Shown: one piece after another, positions 43,673 through 49,326 of the stretch
Position numbering within the stretch: the first letter of the stretch is position 1
How the letters are laid out: each line of letters opens with the position of its first letter
NCBI GenBank assembly: GCA_945875225.1
Contig: CAMCJY010000001.1
Location: 1 to 49,326, forward strand
Direction of reading: 5' to 3'
DNA: 49,326 nucleotides
DNA from: Comamonas sp. lk
Lineage (GTDB): Bacteria > Pseudomonadota > Gammaproteobacteria > Burkholderiales > Burkholderiaceae_C
The notes under the pieces: model-generated
The model's database searches: none
What the model was told of the DNA's origin: nothing
What the model saw: only the letters and a program-made list of their open reading frames with translations
Position numbers and translations under genes: made by a program

Positions 43673-43678
43673 GCAGCC

Positions 43679-44281
43679 ATGAACAGCATCAAAGCGGAAA
43701 TAGCGGCGGTGGCGGCGCGCTCAGTGGTGGAGGAAGGGCTGGACTTCGGCGCGGCCAAGCGCCGTGCGTCCCAGCAACTCGGCCTCTCGCCCCGCCAGAG
43801 CCTGCCTGACCACGAAACCATGGAACAAGCGGTGCAAGACTACATCGCTATCTTCTGCCCTGAAAGCCAGGCGCAGGAGCTTGGCGTGCTGCGCGGTATC
43901 GCAATGGACTGGATGGAGCGCTTATCCGGTTTTCAGCCCCATCTGGGTGGCGCGGTCTGGCGTGGCACGGCCACCCGCCACTCGGACATCTACCTGCAGT
44001 TATTCTGCGAAGACTCCAAAATAGCCGAAATTACCTTGATCGATAGGGGCGTGCGCTTTGCGGTCAGCCGAGTCACCGGTTTGCATGGCGAGACCGTCGA
44101 TGCACTAAGCGTGCAAGTCTGGTGTGAGGCGTTCAAATCCTATATTGGCCTGCACTTGCTTGTGAACGACTTGGATGGTATTCGGGGCGCGCTGCAATCG
44201 GGCGCGCAGGGGCGGCGCTGGCGGGGTGACGCCAAGGCCTTGCGAACTTTGATGGACAATGGCGCGCATGCAGCCATCTGA
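43679..44281 (+). CDS. Conserved hypothetical protein, possible nucleotidyltransferase-like
   Basis: A 200-residue soluble protein that I do not recognise by name. It begins with a helical region (AEIAAVAARSVVEEGLDFGAAKRRA), then QAVQDYIAIFCPESQ and a middle part with GGAVWRGTATRHSDIYLQLF and EITLIDRGVRFAVSR. The SDIYLQLF segment after a Gly-rich turn recalls nucleotidyltransferase folds, but the evidence is slight. The start at 43679 is chosen from the -10 spacing and from codon-like content; the frame is open far upstream but only antisense to mpl. It overlaps the TlpA-type gene. Confidence 0.75.
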   Translation: MNSIKAEIAAVAARSVVEEGLDFGAAKRRASQQLGLSPRQSLPDHETMEQAVQDYIAIFCPESQAQELGVLRGIAMDWMERLSGFQPHLGGAVWRGTATRHSDIYLQLFCEDSKIAEITLIDRGVRFAVSRVTGLHGETVDALSVQVWCEAFKSYIGLHLLVNDLDGIRGALQSGAQGRRWRGDAKALRTLMDNGAHAAI

Positions 44282-44819
44282 TCTACCCACACCCGTGCCC
44301 GCCGCGCCGCGCCGCCGCTGGGCGTTGGGAGCGCTTGCGGCGACCGCCCTGGGCGCCGGTATTGCCGCCGCATGGTGGCGGCATCGCCCCGCGCAGGATG
44401 CCGCACCGGCCGGCTTATGGGCGCGCCAATGGATCAGCCCGCAGGGCCAGAACTTTGATATGCAAAGCTTTCAGGGACGACCGTTGCTGGTCAATTTTTG
44501 GGCTACCTGGTGCCCACCGTGTATTGAGGAACTTCCCCTAATCGAGGCCTTTTATCAACAAAACAAAGGCAACGGATGGCAAGTTCTTGGATTAGCCGTC
44601 GACAAACCAGAACGTGTGCTTACTTTTTTAAAAACCAGTCCGCTGTCCTTTGCGATTGGTATGGCCGGAATCGAAGGCACTGAGCTAAGCCGGGAGTTGG
44701 GTAATTTGACAGGAAGCCTGCCCTTTACCGTCGTGTTCTCCAGCGATGGCCAGATCGCCCAGCGCAAACTCGGGCGCATAGTGCAGCAGGACCTGGACCA
44801 GTGGCGTGGCTTAAGATAG
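44268..44819 (+). CDS. TlpA/ResA-type periplasmic thioredoxin
   Basis: Membrane-anchored thioredoxin-fold protein that reduces disulfides or apocytochromes outside the cytoplasm. The 183-residue product has an N-terminal anchor (ALGALAATALGAGIAAAWW, preceded by Arg-Arg-Arg), then LVNFWATWCPPCIEELPLI with the WCPPC active site, and GLAVDKPERVLTF and GSLPFTVVF with the cis-Pro. The ATG at 44268 lies within the end of the upstream gene; ATG 44259 is in frame. From about 44,470 to 44,730 codon use is less GC-rich than around it. Confidence 0.88.
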   Translation: MQPSDLPTPVPAAPRRRWALGALAATALGAGIAAAWWRHRPAQDAAPAGLWARQWISPQGQNFDMQSFQGRPLLVNFWATWCPPCIEELPLIEAFYQQNKGNGWQVLGLAVDKPERVLTFLKTSPLSFAIGMAGIEGTELSRELGNLTGSLPFTVVFSSDGQIAQRKLGRIVQQDLDQWRGLR

Positions 44820-44970
44820 CGGCTATAAAGGCCTAATGCGCCAACGGCCTTATGCCGTTTTATGTATCAATTTAAGCTACGTTAGAATGTTTTAAACAAT
44901 TTTAAGTATTTTTATACGCGTTCGACGCGACGGCATTGCCAATCGGCCCTGTCAAATGCAAGGAGGATCC
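44820..44970 (+). promoter_or_regulatory. A/T-rich accBC promoter region
   Basis: A 151-base gap. AACGGC (44843-44848) and GCCGTT (44854-44859) form a hairpin followed by TTT, a weak terminator for the TlpA-type gene. TAGAAT (44883-44888) is the best -10 candidate for accB; the A/T-rich tract continues to about 44,925. A strong AGGAGG precedes the accB ATG. Confidence 0.4.
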
Positions 44971-45429
44971 ATGGATTTACGCAAACTGAAAACTCTGATC
45001 GACCTGGTCTCCGACTCCAATGTGTCGGAGTTGGAGATTACCGAGGCCGAAGGCAAAGTAAGAATCGTCAAAGGCTCGCAAGCGGTCGTCCATAGCTATG
45101 CACCGGCCACGGCGGGTACGCCGCACACGCAGATTGCGCCCCAGGGCGCACCACCGGCAGCGCCTGCTGAAGCTTCGGCGCCCGAGGTCAGCGAACTGCA
45201 CACCGTCAAATCGCCGATGGTGGGCACTTTTTACCGCTCCTCTTCCCCCGGCGCCAAAGCGTTTGTGGATGTCGGCGACATGGTCAAAGAGGGCGAGACT
45301 ATTTGCATTATTGAAGCCATGAAGATTCTCAACGAGATTGAAGCGGACAAATCTGGCAAAGTGGTTCAGGTGTTGTGTGAAAACGGTCAGGCAGTGGAAT
45401 ACGGGCAAGCCCTGTTCATGATCGAATAA
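44971..45429 (+). CDS. accB: Biotin carboxyl carrier protein of acetyl-CoA carboxylase
   Basis: Carries the biotin that is carboxylated by AccC and then donates CO2 to acetyl-CoA, the first step of fatty acid synthesis. The 152-residue product starts MDLRKLKTLIDLV, has an Ala/Pro-rich linker (about 40-75) and the biotinyl domain with the modified Lys118 in EAMKILNE (Ile in the position often held by Met after the Lys). AGGAGG lies 7 nt before the ATG at 44971. accC follows after 9 bases. Confidence 0.97.
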   Translation: MDLRKLKTLIDLVSDSNVSELEITEAEGKVRIVKGSQAVVHSYAPATAGTPHTQIAPQGAPPAAPAEASAPEVSELHTVKSPMVGTFYRSSSPGAKAFVDVGDMVKEGETICIIEAMKILNEIEADKSGKVVQVLCENGQAVEYGQALFMIE

Positions 45430-45438
45430 CGCCAAGCC

Positions 45439-46788
45439 ATGTTTAAAAAAATCTTGATTGCCAACCGTGGCGAAATTGCGCTGCGCATCCAGCGCGCCTG
45501 CCGCGAGTTGGGCGTTCGCGCCGTGATGGTGTATTCAGAGGCCGATCGCGACGCGAAATACGTGCGACTGGCTGAGGAAGCAGTCTGTATCGGACCGGCG
45601 GCATCGAGCCTGAGTTATCTGAATATGCCGGCCATTATTTCGGCCGCCGAAGTGACGGACGCTGAAGCCATCCACCCCGGCTATGGCTTTTTAAGTGAAA
45701 ACGCCGATTTCGCCGAGCGGGTAGAAAAAAGCGGTTTCCAATTCATCGGGCCGACCCCTGATTGCATCCGCATCATGGGTGACAAGGTATCGGCCAAACA
45801 GGCCATGATCCGCGCCGGCGTCCCCTGCGTTCCCGGCTCGGAGGGCGAGTTGCCCGACGACCCCGTCCAAATCCGCCAGATTGCAAAAAGTGTGGGTTAC
45901 CCGGTCATCATCAAGGCGGCCGGCGGTGGCGGCGGCCGCGGCATGCGCGTGGTGCATACCGAAGCGGCGCTGATCAATGCTGTGGCCATGACCAAGGCGG
46001 AGGCCGGGGCAGCCTTTGGTAATCCTGCGGTGTACATGGAAAAATTCCTCCAAAACCCGCGCCATATTGAAATCCAGATTTTGGCCGACTCTTTCAAGAA
46101 CGCGGTGTATTTGGGCGAACGCGATTGCTCTATGCAAAGGCGGCACCAGAAGATTCTCGAGGAGGCGCCTGCGCCCGGCATCAACCGCAAGTTGATTGAA
46201 CGTATCGGTGAACGCTGCGTTACCGCCTGTAAAAAAATGGGCTACCGCGGTGCGGGTACTTTTGAGTTTCTGTACGAGGCCGGTGAGTTTTATTTCATCG
46301 AGATGAACACCCGCGTGCAGGTGGAGCATCCGGTGACTGAGATGATTACTGGCGTGGACATCGTCAAGACGCAGATCATGGTGGCCGCGGGCGAAAAACT
46401 GCCTTTTACCCAACGCCAGATCACCATTTCCGGGCATGCCATCGAATGTCGCATCAACGCCGAAGACCCCTTCAAATTCACGCCTTCCCCGGGTCGTATC
46501 ACCACCTGGCACGCGCCCGGTGGGCCCGGTGTACGGGTGGATTCGCATATTTATTCCAATTATTTTGTGCCACCCAATTACGACTCCATGATTGGCAAAC
46601 TCATCGTCCATGGCGATACCCGTGAGCAAGCAATGGCGCGCATGCGCACCGCTTTGCTGGAAACCGCGGTTGAGGGCATCAGTACCAATATCCCCTTGCA
46701 CCGCCAGCTCATGGTGGACGCCAAGTTCATGGCTGGCGGCACCAATATTCACTATCTGGAGCATTGGCTTGAACAGCACAAGCGCTGA
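45439..46788 (+). CDS. accC: Biotin carboxylase subunit of acetyl-CoA carboxylase
   Basis: ATP-grasp enzyme that carboxylates the biotin of AccB. The 449-residue product starts KKILIANRGEIALRIQRACRE, has the glycine-rich ATP loop KAAGGGGGRGMRVV, ERDCSMQRRHQKILEEAPAP, and FIEMNTRVQVEHPVTE with the catalytic Glu and Arg. It ends with a 20-base overlap with prmA. Length is the same as in E. coli (449). Confidence 0.98.
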   Translation: MFKKILIANRGEIALRIQRACRELGVRAVMVYSEADRDAKYVRLAEEAVCIGPAASSLSYLNMPAIISAAEVTDAEAIHPGYGFLSENADFAERVEKSGFQFIGPTPDCIRIMGDKVSAKQAMIRAGVPCVPGSEGELPDDPVQIRQIAKSVGYPVIIKAAGGGGGRGMRVVHTEAALINAVAMTKAEAGAAFGNPAVYMEKFLQNPRHIEIQILADSFKNAVYLGERDCSMQRRHQKILEEAPAPGINRKLIERIGERCVTACKKMGYRGAGTFEFLYEAGEFYFIEMNTRVQVEHPVTEMITGVDIVKTQIMVAAGEKLPFTQRQITISGHAIECRINAEDPFKFTPSPGRITTWHAPGGPGVRVDSHIYSNYFVPPNYDSMIGKLIVHGDTREQAMARMRTALLETAVEGISTNIPLHRQLMVDAKFMAGGTNIHYLEHWLEQHKR

Positions 46789-47677
46789 AGCAAGCCTGTA
46801 TGAATTGCGCCTGGTGTGCCCGCAAAGCCAGGTCGAAACCTTGAGCGATGCCTTGCAAGCGCTGGACGCCCTGAGCGTCAGTGTGGAAGACGCCGACGCC
46901 GATACTAAGGCGGAGCAAGCTTTGTTTGGCGAACCGGGCATGCCAGCGCCGCGGGGCGGATGGGAACGCTCGGTGGTGCTTGCGCTCTTTAGCGAGCAAA
47001 GCCTGGCGCTAGAGGCCGGCCGGCTATTGCAAGCACAAGATTTTTTTGAAAGCTGCTCGCTGCAAGGTGTGACTGAGATCGCTGACCAGGACTGGGTGCG
47101 GTTGACACAAGCGCAGTTTGCGCCAGTGGAGATTACGCCGAGTTTTTGGATCGTGCCCAGTTGGCACCAACCCCCGACTGGCGCCAGCCACAGCATTGTG
47201 CTCGACCCAGGCCTGGCCTTTGGCACGGGAACCCACCCCACCACGCGCATGTGCCTGCGTTGGATCGCCCGTAATCCGCTACCCGCGACGGTGTTGGACT
47301 ATGGCTGCGGTTCAGGCATTTTGGCTATCGCTGCGGCCAAATTCGGCGCTAGCGCGGTCTGCGCGGTGGACATCGATACGGCGGCGGTGCAGGCCACACT
47401 GGACAATGCCAACAACAATAGCGTTACGCTGACTGCCGGTTTACCCGATGCGGCCACGGGCCGCTATGGCCTGGTGGTAGCCAACATACTGTCCTCGCCC
47501 TTGAAAGTGCTGGCCCCGCTTTTGTGTAGTCTGACGCACAGCGGCGGCCGTTTGCTCTTGTCCGGCATATTGGAGCGACAGGCTGAGGACTTGCAAGCCG
47601 CCTACGCGCAGTTTTGTCAATTGCAGGTCTTGGATACACAAGAGGGCTGGATCCTGATGAGCGCGACTTTGGATTGA
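46769..47677 (+). CDS. prmA: Ribosomal protein L11 methyltransferase
   Basis: Trimethylates ribosomal protein L11. The 302-residue product has an N-terminal substrate domain (YELRLVCPQSQVETL), then DPGLAFGTGTHPTTR, the SAM motif VLDYGCGSGILAIAAAKFG, and VVANILSSPLKVLAP. I chose TTG at 46769, inside the end of accC, because GGAG lies 7 nt upstream and family members begin near this point; no in-frame ATG fits. This gives translational coupling to accC. Confidence 0.92.
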   Translation: MNSTSAEASLYELRLVCPQSQVETLSDALQALDALSVSVEDADADTKAEQALFGEPGMPAPRGGWERSVVLALFSEQSLALEAGRLLQAQDFFESCSLQGVTEIADQDWVRLTQAQFAPVEITPSFWIVPSWHQPPTGASHSIVLDPGLAFGTGTHPTTRMCLRWIARNPLPATVLDYGCGSGILAIAAAKFGASAVCAVDIDTAAVQATLDNANNNSVTLTAGLPDAATGRYGLVVANILSSPLKVLAPLLCSLTHSGGRLLLSGILERQAEDLQAAYAQFCQLQVLDTQEGWILMSATLD

Positions 47678-47806
47678 AAAGCCGACCCGAGAGTGCGCCC
47701 AGATTCTTACTAGCCTGCCCGGCGACCCGTATGGGCATGCGAATGGGTAGCAGCACTTGCGCCAGCGCATGCCCTGCAAGCGGAAAATCTCAGTGGAAAC
47801 AGCATG

Positions 47807-47841
47807 AAAAAAGCCCAGCACGCGCGAAGCATGCCGGGCTT
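47807..47841 (-). terminator. Rho-independent terminator of the histone H1-like gene
   Basis: On the minus strand AAGCCCGGCA pairs with TGCTGGGCTT (one G-U pair) around an 11-nt loop and is followed by a run of six T. It lies 20 bases after the stop codon. It is the clearest terminator in the window besides the aroG attenuator. Confidence 0.8.
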
Positions 47842-47861
47842 GGGTTCGAAGCTGCAATAAA

Positions 47862-48146
47862 TCAGGGCTTCGATGCGCTCGGGAAAGGCCAGGCGGCCTT
47901 AGGGTTGAGCTTGGTCTGCGCCGCAGGAGCAGCAGGCTTCGCAGGTGCTGCCTTCTTAGCCGGTGCGGCTTTCTTCGCAGGTGCGGCTTTCTTCGCAGGT
48001 GCGGCCTTCTTAGCCGGTGCGGCTTTCTTCGCAGGTGCTGCCTTCTTAGCCGGTGCGGCTTTCTTCGCAGGTGCTGCCTTTTTAGCCGGTACGGCTTTCT
48101 TCGCAGGTGCCGCTTTTTTTGCGGCTGGTTTTTTTGCAGTTGCCAT
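47862..48146 (-). CDS. Histone H1-like / AlgP-type Lys-Ala-Pro repeat protein
   Basis: A 94-residue, strongly basic low-complexity protein: MATAKKPAAKK, then ten hexads of the form AAPAKK (one AVPAKK, the last AAPAKP), then a short tail ending SASKP. It resembles the C-terminal tails of eukaryotic histone H1 and of bacterial H1-like proteins (Pseudomonas AlgP, Bordetella BpH1), so a DNA- or RNA-binding nucleoid role is likely; there is no other domain. The ATG at 48146 is chosen because AAGGAGAT lies 5 nt upstream. The gene lies downstream of nrdB on the same strand, with 170 bases between. Confidence 0.75.
   Translation of the reverse strand: MATAKKPAAKKAAPAKKAVPAKKAAPAKKAAPAKKAAPAKKAAPAKKAAPAKKAAPAKKAAPAKKAAPAKPAAPAAQTKLNPKAAWPFPSASKP
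47943..48124 (-). repeat. 18-bp tandem repeats coding AAPAKK
   Basis: About ten copies of an 18-bp unit lie inside the H1-like gene. Units differ mainly at third positions (for example GCC/GCG/GCA for Ala), so the array is not perfectly homogeneous, but slippage changing the copy number in steps of six residues would stay in frame. Confidence 0.8.
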
Positions 48147-48316
48147 GACTATCTCCTTGATCAATTTACAAAGAGCACTTTTTGCCGATCTTTTTGACAA
48201 AAAGAGATCCATGTGGTTGGGTTGGTTCCCAGCAACATGAACGGGGGGTCACAGTCCACAGGCAGTCGGGGTACGCCGCCACGGAACCGTGAGATTGAGA
48301 AACAGGACTCAAAGCA
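48147..48316 (-). other. Intergenic region between nrdB and the H1-like gene
   Basis: 170 bases without a credible gene. It contains the strong Shine-Dalgarno of the H1-like gene and a -35-like TTGTCA on the minus strand near 48,200 without a convincing -10. I see no terminator after nrdB, so read-through into the H1-like gene is possible. Confidence 0.3.
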
Positions 48317-49326
48317 TTATTCCCAGGACAATGCTCCGCCTGATTGGTATTCGATGACGCGGGTCTCAAAGAAGTTGCGCTCCTTCTTGAGGTCTATCAT
48401 TTCGCTCATCCAGGGGAATGGATTCTCTTCATGGGGGAACAAGGCCTCCAAACCAATCTGGGTAGCGCGGCGGTTGGCGATATAGCGCAAATAGCCCTTG
48501 AACATAGACGCGTTCATACCCAACACGCCGCGCGGCATGGTGTCTTCGGCGTAGCGGTATTCAAGCTCGACGGCTTTTTCGAACAAAGCCTTGATTTCGG
48601 CCTTGAATTCCGCCGTCCACAGATGCGGATTTTCCGCCTTGAGTTGGTTGATCAAATCAATGCCGAAATTGCAGTGCATAGACTCGTCGCGCAAAATGTA
48701 CTGGTACTGTTCGGCAGCGCCGGTCATTTTGTTCTGCCGCCCCAATGCCAAGATCTGGGTAAAGCCCACATAAAAGAACAAACCTTCCATCAGGCAGGCG
48801 AACACGATCAGGGACTTGAGCAAGGTCTGGTCAGTTTGCGGCGTACCCGTATGGAAATGCGGGTCCATGATCGCTTCGATAAACGGAATGAGGAACTCGT
48901 CCTTGTCCCGGATCGACTTGACTTCGTTGTAGGCACTGAAGATTTCGCCTTCGTCTAAGCCCAGAGACTCAACGATGTACTGGTAAGCGTGGGTGTGAAT
49001 GGCTTCTTCAAAGGCCTGGCGCAGCAAAAACTGGCGGCACTCGGGTGCCGTGATGTGACGGTAGGTGCCCAGCACAATATTGTTGGCGGCCAGCGAATCT
49101 GCGGTGACAAAAAATCCCAGATTGCGCTTGACCATTCGCCGCTCGTCCTCCGTCAGACCGTTCGGGTCTTTCCAGAGCGCAATATCACGGGTCATATTGA
49201 CCTCTTGGGGCATCCAGTGGTTAGCGCAAGTGGCCAGGTATTTTTCCCAGGCCCATTTGTATTTAAAGGGCACCAACTGATTCACATCGGTCTGGCCGTT
49301 GATGATGCGCTTATCCGAGGCGCGCA
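48317..49326 (-). CDS. nrdB: Ribonucleotide reductase class I beta subunit, partial (5' end outside window)
   Basis: Provides the radical for reduction of ribonucleotides, with NrdA. The frame is open to the window edge (RASDKRIINGQTDVNQLVPF), so the true start is outside; an internal GTG at 49285 is not the start. Di-iron ligands are visible in TADSLAANN (Asp), FEEAIHTHAY (Glu, His, with the Tyr in the position of the radical Tyr of E. coli R2), LMEGLFF (Glu), and RDESMHCNFG (Glu, His). The C-terminus is short and ends GGALSWE. nrdA is presumably upstream. Confidence 0.95.
   Translation of the reverse strand, partial: RASDKRIINGQTDVNQLVPFKYKWAWEKYLATCANHWMPQEVNMTRDIALWKDPNGLTEDERRMVKRNLGFFVTADSLAANNIVLGTYRHITAPECRQFLLRQAFEEAIHTHAYQYIVESLGLDEGEIFSAYNEVKSIRDKDEFLIPFIEAIMDPHFHTGTPQTDQTLLKSLIVFACLMEGLFFYVGFTQILALGRQNKMTGAAEQYQYILRDESMHCNFGIDLINQLKAENPHLWTAEFKAEIKALFEKAVELEYRYAEDTMPRGVLGMNASMFKGYLRYIANRRATQIGLEALFPHEENPFPWMSEMIDLKKERNFFETRVIEYQSGGALSWE

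Noticed and set aside
42731..43678. Long plus-strand open frame continuous with the 43,679 gene, antisense to mpl
   Set aside because: mpl is certain on the other strand, the upstream part has no family-like sequence, and the -10 spacing and codon content point to a start at 43679.
45691..47250. 519-codon open frame antisense to accC and prmA
   Set aside because: Both sense genes are secure; the antisense product has no recognisable motif, and its start has no ribosome site.
47614..48240. Plus-strand frame coding GAAFFAG repeats
   Set aside because: Antisense of the AAPAKK repeat gene, which has a good start, ribosome site and terminator on the minus strand.

Overview
The window is a gene-dense, high-GC chromosomal segment of a betaproteobacterium. 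The protein sequences, the mraZ-to-lpxC order and the MsrPQ, pirin, CobW/DksA and accB-accC-prmA neighbourhoods suggest Burkholderiales, probably Comamonadaceae. That placement comes from recognising gene families; no search was run. I see no tRNA, rRNA, insertion sequence, CRISPR array or prophage. It reads as core chromosome with two accessory-looking stretches: the glycan cassette at 6.9-12.3 kb and a few promoter and leader regions.

Layout. 0-5.5 kb: the 3' end of lysA, then msrQ, msrP and a di-haem cytochrome c on the minus strand, the GTPase engB on the plus strand, and two overlapping LpxL/HtrB-type acyltransferases on the minus strand. 5.5-12.3 kb: metK behind a long structured leader, then a GT9 glycosyltransferase, a GtrA-like protein and an ArnT-like GT39, converging on a two-gene minus-strand unit (BNR/sialidase-fold protein plus membrane protein). 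12.5-15.9 kb: pirin, a CobW-type metallochaperone with a His-rich loop, and a DksA with a cysteine-poor finger and a long Ala/Lys/Pro N-terminus. 16.1-34.6 kb: a complete dcw cluster (mraZ rsmH ftsL ftsI murE murF mraY murD ftsW murG murC ddl ftsQ ftsA ftsZ lpxC), most junctions being 4-base ATGA/GTGA overlaps. 34.6-44.8 kb: ruvC-mtgA, an RNase II-type gene divergent from rodA, tldD, a DAHP synthase gene behind an aromatic-codon attenuator, mpl, a conserved hypothetical gene and a TlpA-type thioredoxin. 44.9-49.3 kb: accB-accC-prmA, a histone H1-like AAPAKK-repeat protein with a clear terminator, and the 3' part of nrdB.

How the genes fit together. The main theme is the cell envelope. LysA uses meso-diaminopimelate (DAP). 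MurE has the DAP-selecting DNPR motif and Mpl recycles the DAP tripeptide. FtsW/FtsI and RodA serve septal and lateral wall synthesis, MtgA is a monofunctional transglycosylase, and LpxC, the acyltransferases, GT9 and the ArnT-like enzyme serve lipid A/LPS.

The most interesting signals are regulatory. (1) A 22-24 codon leader peptide rich in Phe/Tyr/Trp codons, followed by a rho-independent terminator, precedes the DAHP synthase gene. (2) Seven transcription units carry a -10-like hexamer exactly 6 nt before the start codon with no convincing Shine-Dalgarno sequence, which suggests leaderless mRNAs as a common class here. (3) The metK leader contains four successive hairpins. (4) Four tandem 10-bp GTG repeats upstream of mraZ look like the MraZ operator. 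(5) A perfect 11-bp inverted repeat closes the dcw cluster between ftsZ and lpxC.
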